From contig NZ_CP115960.1 of NCBI RefSeq assembly GCF_027941955.1, forward strand, positions 1,860,001 to 1,924,000: DNA of 64,000 nucleotides, written 5' to 3'. This document shows positions 54,457 to 63,680 of this stretch, in pieces; position 1 is the stretch's first letter; every line of letters starts with the position of its first letter. The notes below the pieces were generated by a model. The model saw only the letters and a list, made by a program, of their open reading frames with translations. It did no database searches and was not told where the DNA came from. The DNA comes from Sphingomonas sp. 7/4-4. GTDB taxonomy: Bacteria > Pseudomonadota > Alphaproteobacteria > Sphingomonadales > Sphingomonadaceae. Position numbers and translations under genes: made by a program.

Positions 54457-54986
54457 TGCCGCCGGCCGGCGCCCCTGCCGCCAAGGCTGCCGCCGACCCG
54501 CGCGAGCGGCCGCTGCGCACCGACGGCATCTATGTGCCGCCGCCGGTATTCGCTTTCCGCGTCGATATCGACGGCGCGGAAAGCGACACCAGCTTTCAGG
54601 AGGTATCGGGGCTCGAAGTGCAGTTCGAGACCGAGGATTTGGTCGAGGGCGGGCAAAACCGCTTCGTCCACCGTCTGCCGGTGCGGACCAAATATTCGAA
54701 CCTGCTGCTCAAGCGCGGCGTGGTGACGCAGGCATCGGCGTTCGGCGGCTGGGTGTCGCGTGCGCTCTCGGCGGGACTCGTCCGACAGGGCGGCGGCGCG
54801 AAGACGATCGGCATCAAGCTGATCAACGAGAAGAAGCAGCCGCTGATCGCGTGGAATATATTCGGCGCCTATCCGCTGCGCTGGGAGCACACGCCGCTCA
54901 ATGCGATGGGCAACGACGTGCTGATCGAGACGGTCGAGCTCAGCTACCAGTTCTTCCAGCGCCAGAATTTCCCGCAGGCCGCGTGA
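54456..54986 (+). CDS. eCIS inner tube protein 2 (gp19-like)
   Basis: A 176-residue tube paralogue with an extra N-terminal Ala/Pro-rich tail (MPPAGAPAAKAAADPRERPL). The core is PVFAFRVDIDGAESDTSFQE, VSGLEVQFETEDLVEGGQNR and KYSNLLLKRGVVTQASAFGG, ending VLIETVELSYQFFQRQNFPQ. In Afp and PVC a second tube type (Afp5) forms a ring near the baseplate; this gene fits that role by its place before the LysM and spike genes. The start overlaps the preceding stop by one base. Confidence 0.88.
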   Translation: MPPAGAPAAKAAADPRERPLRTDGIYVPPPVFAFRVDIDGAESDTSFQEVSGLEVQFETEDLVEGGQNRFVHRLPVRTKYSNLLLKRGVVTQASAFGGWVSRALSAGLVRQGGGAKTIGIKLINEKKQPLIAWNIFGAYPLRWEHTPLNAMGNDVLIETVELSYQFFQRQNFPQAA

Positions 54987-55192
54987 TGCCGCTGGAGATC
55001 CGCCAGATCGCCATCCAGATGCGTGTCGCCGAAGACCCCGGCGAGCAGGAGGAAGAGAGCGGGCCGCGCTCGGTGCTCGACCTCGTCGATTGCGACTGCG
55101 ACGAAGGCGACGAGGAGGAGAAAGAGGCGGCTCTGGTCGAACGCTGCGTCGAGGCGGTGCTCGCCGAACTCGCGCGCCGCCAGGAGTGGTGA
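54986..55192 (+). CDS. DUF5908 small eCIS protein (Afp6-like)
   Basis: A 68-residue acidic protein. The start MPLEIRQIAIQMRVAE is the hallmark of DUF5908, and the rest is very acidic (DCDCDEGDEEEKEAALVERC) with a short helix at the end. Proteins of this size lie between the tube and LysM genes in Afp/PVC clusters. Their role is unclear. It overlaps the tube 2 stop by one base and ends 1 base before the next start. Confidence 0.82.
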   Translation: MPLEIRQIAIQMRVAEDPGEQEEESGPRSVLDLVDCDCDEGDEEEKEAALVERCVEAVLAELARRQEW

Positions 55193-55193
55193 A

Positions 55194-55886
55194 ATGGCCG
55201 GCAAGGGCGGGCTCGACAAGCTGACCATCACCGGCTTCGCCGACCCCGGCTTCAACAGCCAGGCGAAGACTCGCCCCAATCCGATCAAGGCGATGATCAA
55301 CCCCAACCAATATTCGCAGGCGATGGGGGTCTGCTACACCAAGCAGCAGGGCGCGGGCGGCACCGGCAAGAAAGTGGTGTTCAATCGCGACAAGGGCGAA
55401 GCGCTCGAGCTCGCGCTCGTCTTCGACGGCACCGGCACCGTGCCCGACGCGCCGACCAAATCGGTCGACGACCAACTCGCCGATCTCAAACGCCTGATCT
55501 ACGAGATCAACGGCGAGATCCACTCGCCCAATTATGTCCAGCTCGCCTGGGGCAGCCTGTTGTTCAAGGGGCGGCTCAAGTCGATGGGGATCGACTATAC
55601 CTTGTTCGCGCCCGACGGCACCGCGCTCCGCGCCAAGGTGAAAGCCACCTTCCTCGGCTATCACGACAATACCGACGGCCGCGCAGCACAGAAGCTCAGC
55701 TCGCCCGACATGACGCATGTCGTGACGGTGCTCGCGGGCGACACGCTGCCTTTGCTCTGCCACCGCATCTATGGCGACAGCCGCTATTATCTCGCGATCG
55801 CCGATCATAACCGGCTCGACGATTTCCGCACGCTCGAGCCGGGCCAGGCGTTGCTCTTCCCGCCGATCGCGCAGGCCGGGCGATGA
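55194..55886 (+). CDS. eCIS LysM-domain tube/baseplate adaptor (Afp7-like)
   Basis: A 230-residue protein with an N-terminal tube-like domain (DKLTITGFADPGFNSQAKTR, AMINPNQYSQAMGVCYTKQQ, LDLAL-type strands) and a C-terminal LysM domain (THVVTVLAGDTLPLLCHRIY, DSRYYLAIADHNRLDDFRTL, PGQALLFPP). Afp7 and T4 gp53 use this layout to join the spike and inner baseplate to the tube. AGGAG lies 8 bases before the ATG. Its stop overlaps the spike gene start as ATGA. Confidence 0.9.
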   Translation: MAGKGGLDKLTITGFADPGFNSQAKTRPNPIKAMINPNQYSQAMGVCYTKQQGAGGTGKKVVFNRDKGEALELALVFDGTGTVPDAPTKSVDDQLADLKRLIYEINGEIHSPNYVQLAWGSLLFKGRLKSMGIDYTLFAPDGTALRAKVKATFLGYHDNTDGRAAQKLSSPDMTHVVTVLAGDTLPLLCHRIYGDSRYYLAIADHNRLDDFRTLEPGQALLFPPIAQAGR

Positions 55887-57682
55887 ACGCCGTCTCGCCT
55901 GCATCGAAGACCGGCCTGCCGGTCAAGCTGGCGCTCACCGCCGACGACACCAGGGTCGACACCGATCAGATCGCTTCGGTCGAGATCTGGTGGGAGGCCA
56001 ATCGCGTGCCCCGCGCGCGGATCGTGATCTATGACGGCCAGCCCGACAGCGAGACCTTCCCGTTCAGCGACGCCGAGACCTTCGTCCCGGGCGCGAAGAT
56101 CGTGCTCTCGGCCGGCTACGGCTCCGATCTCGCAGTGATCCACAAGGGCGTGGTGGTGCGCCACGGGCTGCGCATCGTCCCCGGCGCTTCGGCCCAATTG
56201 GTGGTCGATACCAGCGATCCCTTGCTCAAGATGACGCTCGCCCGGCACAGCGCCATCACGGAGAAGGCCACCGACGCGGCGCTGATCTCGGCGCTGGTCT
56301 CGGCCAATGGCGGCAGCATGCGCGGTAACGCCGCCGCTACCACACCTGTCGAGGCGATGGTGCAGGCGCATGCATCGGACTGGGATCTGATGCTGCTCCG
56401 TGCCGAGGCGAGCGGCTGCGTGGTGGTGATCGACGATAGCGAAGTCGCGGTGATCGCACCCACCGCTTCGACCAGCCCGGTGCTCACGCTCGAATATGGC
56501 GAGTCGATCCTGAGCTTCGACGCGCAGATCGATGCGGTGTCGCAGCTCGGCGACAGCGCCGTGAACAGCCGCGCATGGAGCTATTCGGACCAGGCCGTGA
56601 CCGAGGCCACGCCCGCGGGTAGCACCGATGTGACCGTTCCCGGCAATTTGAAGGCCGCGGCGCTCGCCGACGTGCTGGGCGTTTCCGCCTTTGTCCAGCA
56701 GACCGCTGCCGCGCGCGGCGAGGACGAACTCGGCAAATGGTCGGCCGCGGCATTGATGCGCGCGAAGCTCTCGCAATTCACCGGCACCGTGAAGTTCCAG
56801 GGCAGCGCGTTGGCCAGGCCGGGCGCGCACGTCACGCTGGCGGGCCTCGGCGAGCGTTTCAACGGCAATGCATTCGTCAGCGGAGTCCGCCACCTGATCC
56901 GCGGCGGCGATTGGCATACCATAGCCGATCTCGGCATGCCCGCCGAACGCTTCGCCAGCCGCGACGCGAAGATCGTCGACCCGCCCGCCGCCGGTCTCGC
57001 GCCACCGCTGCGCGGGCTGCATGTCGGCCAGGTCAAGGCCGTCGCGGAGGACCCGAACGGCGATTTCCGCGTGCAGGTCACGTTGCCGCTCACCGATCCC
57101 GACAATGCGATCTGGGCACGGCTCGCCCAACCCTATGCCTCGGAAGGGTTCGGCTGGTCGTTCTTTCCCGAAATCGGCGACGAAGTCGTGCTCGGATTCA
57201 TGAACGAGGATCCGGCGAGCGCCGTGATCCTCGCCAGCGTCTATTCGAGCCAGCGCGCGCCGACCCACACGCCCGAAAAGACCAACGACATCAAGGCGCT
57301 GGTCACCCGATCGAAGATGGAAGTGAACTTCAACGACAAGGACGTGATCCTCAAGATCAGCACGCCCGGCGGCCGCTATGTCGAGCTCGACGACGAGGCG
57401 GGAACGGTCACTGTCACCGATCCCAACGCCAACAAACTGGTGATGAAGAGCGACACGGTCGAGCTGATCAGCGCTGCCAATATGACGATCAAGTCGGCGA
57501 CCAACATGACGATCGATTGCGGCGCAAACCTCACGATCAAGGCCGCAGCCAATTGCGACATGAGTGCGGTGCAGATCAACGCCACCGCGTCGGGTCAGCT
57601 CGCGCTGGCGAGCAACGGCATGGGCTCGCTCAAGGCGGCGGCGATCCTCGAGGTCAACGGCGCGCTGGTGAAGATCAACTGA
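55883..57682 (+). CDS. eCIS VgrG-like central spike protein (Afp8-like)
   Basis: A 599-residue spike subunit, working as a trimer. The N-terminal gp27-like part includes VEIWWEANRVPRARIVIYDG and FVPGAKIVLSAGYGSDLAVI. The OB-fold follows near 375: GLHVGQVKAVAEDPNGDFRV, then WARLAQPYASEGFGWSFFPE and IGDEVVLGFMNEDP. The beta-helix end has repeats such as ANMTIKSATNMTIDCGANLT. In contractile machines this spike pierces the target envelope with a PAAR tip. There is no C-terminal effector extension. The stop overlaps the next start by one base. Confidence 0.92.
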   Translation: MNAVSPASKTGLPVKLALTADDTRVDTDQIASVEIWWEANRVPRARIVIYDGQPDSETFPFSDAETFVPGAKIVLSAGYGSDLAVIHKGVVVRHGLRIVPGASAQLVVDTSDPLLKMTLARHSAITEKATDAALISALVSANGGSMRGNAAATTPVEAMVQAHASDWDLMLLRAEASGCVVVIDDSEVAVIAPTASTSPVLTLEYGESILSFDAQIDAVSQLGDSAVNSRAWSYSDQAVTEATPAGSTDVTVPGNLKAAALADVLGVSAFVQQTAAARGEDELGKWSAAALMRAKLSQFTGTVKFQGSALARPGAHVTLAGLGERFNGNAFVSGVRHLIRGGDWHTIADLGMPAERFASRDAKIVDPPAAGLAPPLRGLHVGQVKAVAEDPNGDFRVQVTLPLTDPDNAIWARLAQPYASEGFGWSFFPEIGDEVVLGFMNEDPASAVILASVYSSQRAPTHTPEKTNDIKALVTRSKMEVNFNDKDVILKISTPGGRYVELDDEAGTVTVTDPNANKLVMKSDTVELISAANMTIKSATNMTIDCGANLTIKAAANCDMSAVQINATASGQLALASNGMGSLKAAAILEVNGALVKIN

Positions 57683-57980
57683 TGCCCCCGCCGCGCGCCT
57701 CACCGACATGCACGCCTGCCCGATGGTGACGCCGGGCGTGCCGCCGATCCCGCATGTGGGCGGGCCAATCTCGGGGCCGGGCGCCCCGACGGTGCTGATC
57801 GGCAACCTGCCCGCCGCTCGCGTCGGCGACATGGCGGTGTGCGTCGGCCCGCCCGACAGCATCGTGAAAGGCTCGGCCACCGTGCTGATCGCCGGCATGC
57901 CCGCCGCCCGGATCGGCGACACCTGCGCGCATGGCGGCAGCATCGTGCTCGGCCTGCCGACCGTGCTGATCGGCGGCTAG
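57682..57980 (+). CDS. eCIS PAAR-domain spike tip protein (Afp10-like), frameshifted at the 5' end
   Basis: About 99 residues. With one extra C in the run of five at 57685-57689 the start is ATG 57682, overlapping the spike stop, and reads MPPAARLTDMHACPMVTPGV, the usual PAAR start. Without repair translation would need to begin at the internal ATG 57708. The PAAR repeats follow: NLPAARVGDMAVCVGPPDSI and AGMPAARIGDTCAHGGSI, with His and Cys residues that bind the tip metal. It sharpens the spike. Confidence 0.9.
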
Positions 57981-57983
57981 GCG

Positions 57984-58406
57984 ATGCCCGTCCGCCCCGT
58001 CTCCTTCCTCGGCCGCGGCTGGAGCTTTCCGCCGCGCGTGTCGACGGCGACTTTGGGCACCGAGATGGAGGAAGGCGATTCCGATATCCGCCAGAGCCTG
58101 TTCATATTGCTCTCCACACCGCAGGGCGAGCGGGTGATGGTCCCGACCTATGGCTGCGACCTGCACCGTTTCGTCTTCGCCGATCTGACCGCGAGCCTGC
58201 TCAGCGAATTGCGCGAGATGGTCAGCACCGCGATCCTCCGCTGGGAGCCGCGGATCGACCTGCTCGACATCACCGCCGCCGTCGACGCCGCCGATCCGGC
58301 TCTGGTGCTGATCGGGATCGATTATCGTGTCCGCGCGACCAACACGCGCAACAACCTCGTCTTCCCCTTCTACAAGAACGAAGGCACTTTGGTGGAGGGG
58401 CCATGA
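57984..58406 (+). CDS. eCIS baseplate protein, GPW/gp25 family (Afp9-like)
   Basis: A 140-residue gp25 homologue with lysozyme-like relatives in T4 baseplates. The pattern is SFLGRGWSFPPRVS, then EGDSDIRQSLFILLSTPQGE, RVMVPTYGCDLHRFVFADL with the EPR-type motif in AILRWEPRIDLLDI. It starts the baseplate wedge and docks to the sheath. It lies 3 bases after the PAAR gene and overlaps the next start by 4 bases. Confidence 0.92.
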   Translation: MPVRPVSFLGRGWSFPPRVSTATLGTEMEEGDSDIRQSLFILLSTPQGERVMVPTYGCDLHRFVFADLTASLLSELREMVSTAILRWEPRIDLLDITAAVDAADPALVLIGIDYRVRATNTRNNLVFPFYKNEGTLVEGP

Positions 58407-61400
58407 CCGGTCCTTCCCCGCTGATCACGCGCTGGACGACACAGGCCGGCCGCGAACCGCCCGCCTTCGCGCCCGAACGTGCACGGCTCGATCCGCGCGG
58501 GCTGCCCGAACTGCTCGCCGACATCGCCAGGCTCGCCGCGGATATCCCCTTCCACAACGATGCCGGCGCGGTGGAGGGCGACTGGCGCAGGATCCTGCTC
58601 GCCGATCGGAGCTTCGTGCTGGCCTTGCTCGCCACCGCCGATATCGACGCGCGCGCCGAGCCGCTGACCGCGCTTCTCGAACAGGCGCGCGGCATCGGCA
58701 GCCCGCGCGAGCACGAGCGACGCCTGACCGAGTTGGTCGAGGCACTGCTGCGCTTCGCCGACGATCTCGACGATTGGCTCGGTCCCGCCGACCTCGGCGA
58801 GGCGACGCAGGGGCGATCGATCCGACAGCTCGCCGAAGACGCCGTGGAGAGCGTGCTCGGGCCGCAGCTCCAGCGCCTGTTCGACGAAGTCGTCGCGGGC
58901 GAGGCCGCGCTGGGCGAGCACTTCCACCACCATCATTGGGACACGCCCCGACCATGGCGCCGCGCCGTGATCGAGGGCGAGATACACGGCGTCGCCGAAG
59001 CCGTCGAACGCGCCTGGGCCGGCCGCATGCTCGAAGCGCTCGCCGATGCCGTGGAACGCTTCCTCGACGAGATGCGCGAGTGCGAAAAGCGCGCGAATAT
59101 GGCGTTCAAAACGACGTTGCACGCGGGCGATCACAGCGCGCACCCAGCGCTGGTGATAGCCTTCGCGCAAATGTCCCTCCACGCCCGCAACCTCCTGAAC
59201 GCAGTGCCGCAGCACCTGATCGATTTCTACCAGCAGGAATTGCTCCACGCCGCGCCCGCGCAGAGCCAGCCCGATCATATGCTGGTGGCAGTGGAGCCGA
59301 AGCCGGGGACGCGGCCGACCTTGGCCAAGGGGACCCTGCTCCCCGCCGGCAAGGATGCGAACGGGCGCGGGATCGCCTTCGCGACCGATGCGCCGCTGGC
59401 CGTCACCGGCGCAGTGCTGCGCGAGGCGCGGCTGTGGTGGCCGGAGAATGGCGACATCACTCTGCATCGCATGACACCGGGGCCGGACGGGCGCCTCGGC
59501 GATGCGGCGACGGGGATCGCGGCACCGCCACCGGGCGAACCATTCGAGGCGAGCGCAATCTTCTCCACCTCGCTGCTCGGCCTGGCCGGCGGCACGCGAC
59601 GCGTGGGGCTCGAACTCGATCTCGGCGGCGGCGTCGACATGACGGGCGCGGAACTCAGGCTCTGCGTGTCGACGGCAAAGGGATGGCTACCCGTGCTTTC
59701 GCCCGATTGTTCGTTCGATTCGGGCACGCTGACCGTGAGCTTCACGCTGCCGCCCGACTTTCCGCCGCTCGCCCCCTGCTCGGAAATCACCGACGCAGTT
59801 CTCCAACCCGCATTGCGCCTCACCCTCGTTGCCGGAGCGCTGCCGGAAGCGCGCCTCACCGACGCCCGGCTGAGCATCGCGGTCAAGGACCTGCCCGACC
59901 TCCAGATACGGACGCCCGCGGGCCTCGCCAGCGCGTCGGCTGCGGCCCCGTTCGGTGCGCCGCCCTGGCCCGGGGCTGGCTGCGCGTCGACCATCCCGTG
60001 CTGGCCGGCCCCCGCTCGATCGGCTGGTGCTGCGCTTCGACTGGGCCGGGCTGCCGCCGGGCGATGGCGGGTTCGCCGATTATTATCGCGGCTATGTCGT
60101 CGATGGGCAGGGGCAGTTGTTCGACTTCTCGCCGTTCGACAACGCGGCATTCGCAGTGACGCTCTCGGCGCCGGTGCACGGCTGGGACGTCGCCCAACGC
60201 CTCCCGCTGTTCGCGCCCGCAAGCCTCGACATCGCGCCGCCGGTGTCCGCCGCGCCTCCTCCCAACGTCTTCGCCGCCGAGTTCGAGCCGGCGCCGCCGC
60301 TGATGCCCGAACGCGGCCCGCTCGCGCCCGGTTCGTGGCTCGCCGCCAGTGCCAGCGACAGCGGCGAGCCGCTTCCCGACCATATCTGCGTGACGCTTGC
60401 TGCGCCGACATACGGTTTCGGCCACTCGCTCCACGCAGCGAACGTTCAATATGCCACCGAGGCGATCGCCCGGGGCGACGCGCCCTCCCCGCCCGGCCCG
60501 GCTTCCTCCGGCGCCTGTTCGCCGCGATCGTCGCGCTGCCCGGCAAGCTCTTCAAGAGGATCGAGGGCATCGAAGCCGAGCTCGCGGCGCCGGAGCCGGT
60601 GGTCGTGCTGCTGCCCAACCCGCCCTTCCAGCCGCTGCTGTCCGGCATCGCACTCGATTATGCGCGTACTCTGGGGGCCGACGCGCTCACGCTGCACCAT
60701 GCGGCGACGCTCGACAGCCCCGCCGAACTCCCGATCGTCGGCGCGCCGCTCTTCCCCGCCGGGCCTGACGCACTGACGCTCGATTTGTACTTCGAAGGTG
60801 CGCAGCCGGACGACGTTCTGGTGCTGCTCGTCCAACTGGCGGCGAGCGACGCGGGCGACTTCAGCCCCGGCTACCGCTATCGGATCGCGGACGATTGGAC
60901 ACCGCTCCCTTCCCGCGCGCTGCTGGCCGACGAGACCAACGGGTTCACCACCACCGGCATTCTCCGGGTCGCGGTGCCCACGGATGCGGCGCAGCCGTTC
61001 GGGCTTCGGCTGACGTTCGCCGACGCCGCCACGGTGCCGCCGACGATCGTCGCGATCCTTCCCGACGCGGTCTCGGCGACCCGGGTGATCCATGGCACAG
61101 AGACGGCGATGCCGCCCGTGCCGACGGGCACCGTGACCAAATTGCCGGGCACGATGCGCGTAATGCAGCCGCTCGACACCGCCGGCGGCCAGCCGCCCGA
61201 GCCGCCCGCGATGCTACGCGCCCGTACGGCCGAGCGCGTCCGTCATCGCAATCGCGCGCTTGGCGCTTGGGACATCGAGCATCTGGTACTTTCCGAATTC
61301 CCCGACGTGGCGCAGGTGCGGGCATTCCCCGAAGGCGATCCCGCCCGGCAGGCGACGGCTGCCAATGTCACGGTGGTCGTCACCGCTGCGGGCGGGGCGC

Positions 61401-61792
61401 CCAAATTACCGCGGCAATTGCGGGCGGCCATCGCCGATCGGCTCGCGCAAATCTCCAGCCCGTTCGCCCGGATCTCGGTGGTCGATCCGATCGCGGTTCC
61501 CATCCATGTCTCGGCTCGCCTGATCCTGACCGATGCCGATCCCGGCCCGGTCGAGGCGGCCCTGGCCGGCTTTCTTTCGCCGGGTGCCGAACCGGGCCTC
61601 GATCTCGCCGACGATACCGGCATCGATCGCGTCCGCGCCGGGATCGCAGAATTCCTGCTGCACCTGCCGCAGGTACGCGCGCTCGATCGCCTGACGGTGG
61701 GATTGGGCGACGCCCCGCCCGGCTGGCACATGGCGGTGCCCGGCGCGATCGAAGTGGTCGGCGTCGCCGCGACAGCCTCGGCATCATGGTAA
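58403..61792 (+). CDS. eCIS baseplate J/gp47-like wedge protein (Afp11-like), three frameshifts
   Basis: About 1,131 residues after repair. The N-terminal helical part (GLPELLADIARLAADIPFHN) leads to AFAQMSLHARNLLNAVPQHL, then IDFYQQELLH near 280. The C-terminal gp47-like domain has RVRHRNRALGAWDIEHLVLS, EFPDVAQVRAFPEGDPARQ and LPRQLRAAIADRLAQISSPF. Breaks lie at 59946-59949, 60009-60013 and 60487-60490; one base in each run restores VDHPVLAGP, PLDRLVLRFDWAGLPPGDGG and PGFLRRLFAAIVALPGK. It forms the baseplate wedge that triggers contraction. A histidine-rich cluster (HFHHHHW) occurs near residue 175. Confidence 0.85.
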   Translation: MTGPSPLITRWTTQAGREPPAFAPERARLDPRGLPELLADIARLAADIPFHNDAGAVEGDWRRILLADRSFVLALLATADIDARAEPLTALLEQARGIGSPREHERRLTELVEALLRFADDLDDWLGPADLGEATQGRSIRQLAEDAVESVLGPQLQRLFDEVVAGEAALGEHFHHHHWDTPRPWRRAVIEGEIHGVAEAVERAWAGRMLEALADAVERFLDEMRECEKRANMAFKTTLHAGDHSAHPALVIAFAQMSLHARNLLNAVPQHLIDFYQQELLHAAPAQSQPDHMLVAVEPKPGTRPTLAKGTLLPAGKDANGRGIAFATDAPLAVTGAVLREARLWWPENGDITLHRMTPGPDGRLGDAATGIAAPPPGEPFEASAIFSTSLLGLAGGTRRVGLELDLGGGVDMTGAELRLCVSTAKGWLPVLSPDCSFDSGTLTVSFTLPPDFPPLAPCSEITDAVLQPALRLTLVAGALPEARLTDARLSIAVKDLPDLQIRTPAGLASASAAAPFGAPPWPGAGCASTIPCWPAPARSAGAALRLGRAAAGRWRVRRLLSRLCRRWAGAVVRLLAVRQRGIRSDALGAGARLGRRPTPPAVRARKPRHRAAGVRRASSQRLRRRVRAGAAADARTRPARARFVARRQCQRQRRAASRPYLRDACCADIRFRPLAPRSERSICHRGDRPGRRALPARPGFLRRLFAAIVALPGKLFKRIEGIEAELAAPEPVVVLLPNPPFQPLLSGIALDYARTLGADALTLHHAATLDSPAELPIVGAPLFPAGPDALTLDLYFEGAQPDDVLVLLVQLAASDAGDFSPGYRYRIADDWTPLPSRALLADETNGFTTTGILRVAVPTDAAQPFGLRLTFADAATVPPTIVAILPDAVSATRVIHGTETAMPPVPTGTVTKLPGTMRVMQPLDTAGGQPPEPPAMLRARTAERVRHRNRALGAWDIEHLVLSEFPDVAQVRAFPEGDPARQATAANVTVVVTAAGGAPKLPRQLRAAIADRLAQISSPFARISVVDPIAVPIHVSARLILTDADPGPVEAALAGFLSPGAEPGLDLADDTGIDRVRAGIAEFLLHLPQVRALDRLTVGLGDAPPGWHMAVPGAIEVVGVAATASASW

Positions 61793-63680
61793 TACCCGCG
61801 GTCATCGCCCGCGATCCGGTGGTGCCGCCCGCACAGGATTTCGACGCACTCAAGAGCGAGGCGATCGGGCTGCTCCAGCAATTATGCGCGCACTGGACCG
61901 ACTATAACGCACACGATCCGGGCGTGACTTTGGTCGAGCTGCTCAGCTATGCGCTGACCGATCTCGGCTATCGCGCGACGCTTCCGGTCGCGGACCTGCT
62001 CGCCGGCGCGAAGCTGGCGACGCAGGACGGCATCTATCCCCCTGGCGCGCGCTGCCCTCACCACCCGTGACGATCGCCGATTTCCGGCGCCTGCTGCTCG
62101 ATCGCGTCGACGGACTGGCCAATGTCTGGCTGACACCGCGGCGCGGCGGCGCCGATGTGGACGGGCTCTACGACATCCGCCTCCACGCCAGGCTGCCGTT
62201 GCCGGGCGTGCATCCGGAGCCGCACCCCCACTATCGCGATCTGGTCGCCCGGGCGCGGCGCGTCTTCCGGCGCAACCGGCCGCTCTGCGAGGATATCGGT
62301 TCGATCCGCGTGCTTCGGCCACTGCGGACGACCGTGAGCGCTGACGTGGCGATCGATCGCGGCGTGCGGCCCGAGGCGGTGATGGCCGAAGCATTGTTCC
62401 GGCTCGCATTGACCCTGGCGCCCGAGCCGCGACGATCGGGACTGGATCCCGCCGGTCCCCCGATTCCCGATGGCCCGCTGCTGACGAACGGCTTGTTCGC
62501 GGCGGGTGAGCTGACCGACAAGCCGGCGAGCATCGATCGCGAAGCGCTGGCCGAGATCCTGCGCGACGTGCCGGGCGTGCTGCGGGTTTCCGATGCGCGA
62601 TTATGGGTGGAGGATCACGGGTGGTGCGACGGCACGGTCCAGATCGACACCGACTGCTATTGCAGTCTCGATGCCGGGATCGAAAGCGACGCGCTGCCGC
62701 TGGCGCTCAGCCTCGACGGGCGCGCATGTGCGGTCGATCGCGGCGACGTGCTGCGGCGATTGCTGCGGCGCTGGGACGCCCATCGCGCGGATCACCCACT
62801 GAAGGCCGCCTACCGGGAAACCTTCATCTTGCCCGAGGGACGCGCCCGCGCGCTCGCCCGCTTTGCGCCGCTGGGGCCGCAACTCCCGCGCGTCTATGGC
62901 CTTGCCGGCACCGGCAAGCCGGAGAGCGCCGCGGCGGCGCAGCTTCAGGGCTTTCTCGCCCTCTTCGAGGCAGTGATGCGCGGCATGTGCATCCGGCTGG
63001 ACGAGGTCGCGGCGCTGCTCGGCGGCACGATCCCCGCGGACCTTCCTGCGCAGCACCGGGAGGACCTGCTGGACTTGCTGCTCGCCCTCTACGGCGTGCC
63101 GGCCGACCGCATTCCGATACCGCCGCGCCTCACAGGCTCCCGTCAGGCAGCCACGCTCCATCGCGTCACGATCAAGCAGACTTTGCTCGATCATCGCGCG
63201 ACGCTGGCGAGGCGCCGTGGCCGGGGCTTCGATCCCGATGCGCGCAGCAGGATACGCCGGGAAGCCGGCGCCGCTTTCCAGGCCAATCTCCTTCTCGGAG
63301 GCGGTCCTGGCCGGCACGGCCGCGTCTGCCTGATCGAGCATATGATGCTGCGCCCGCGCACCCGCGCCCGCCGCGAGCTCGAACAAGGCCGCTTCACGTA
63401 CGCCATGGCGGTCAGCGCGGGGATCGCGATGCGCGACGAAGAGCGCCACGATCCCCGCTATCGCGCAGAGATCGAAGCCGCGATCCGCGATGCGCTGCCC
63501 GCGCATATCGCGCTGCACGTCCACTTCCTCGATCCGCCACGATGGCGGCGGCTGCATGATCTCAGTCGCCTTTGGCATGCCGCGCTTGCGCTCGATGAGC
63601 GGCATGCCGCCGATCAGCTCGCCGCCGAGCTCCGCGACCTGCTGGAGCGCTGGTCGCAGCGCGAGCGTGCGCGCGAATGA
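61786..63680 (+). CDS. eCIS second baseplate-region protein (Afp12-like), one frameshift
   Basis: About 631 residues. The first part reads AQDFDALKSEAIGLLQQLCA, HWTDYNAHDPGVTLVELLSY, ALTDLGYRA, a motif seen at the start of Afp12-type proteins (DPGVT-LELL). The frame breaks at the run of five at 62038-62042; one more C gives YPPWRALPSPPVTIADFRRL, LLDRVDGLANVWL, the strongly conserved block of the family. The remainder (LLEQ-type helices, ALFEAVMRGMCIRLDEVAAL, CLIEHMMLRPR) belongs to the same protein. It overlaps the preceding gene by 7 bases and the next by 4. Confidence 0.82.

Noticed and set aside
55805..57943. Open frame of 712 codons on the minus strand across the spike gene
   Set aside because: Antisense shadow of the VgrG-like gene; the sense strand has clear domain motifs and coupled starts.
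55883..57980. VgrG and PAAR genes as evidence for a type VI secretion system
   Set aside because: Sheath of the PGVYIQE type, DUF4255, LysM adaptor and DUF5908 genes are those of eCIS; no TssB/C, TssJ, TssL or TssM is present.
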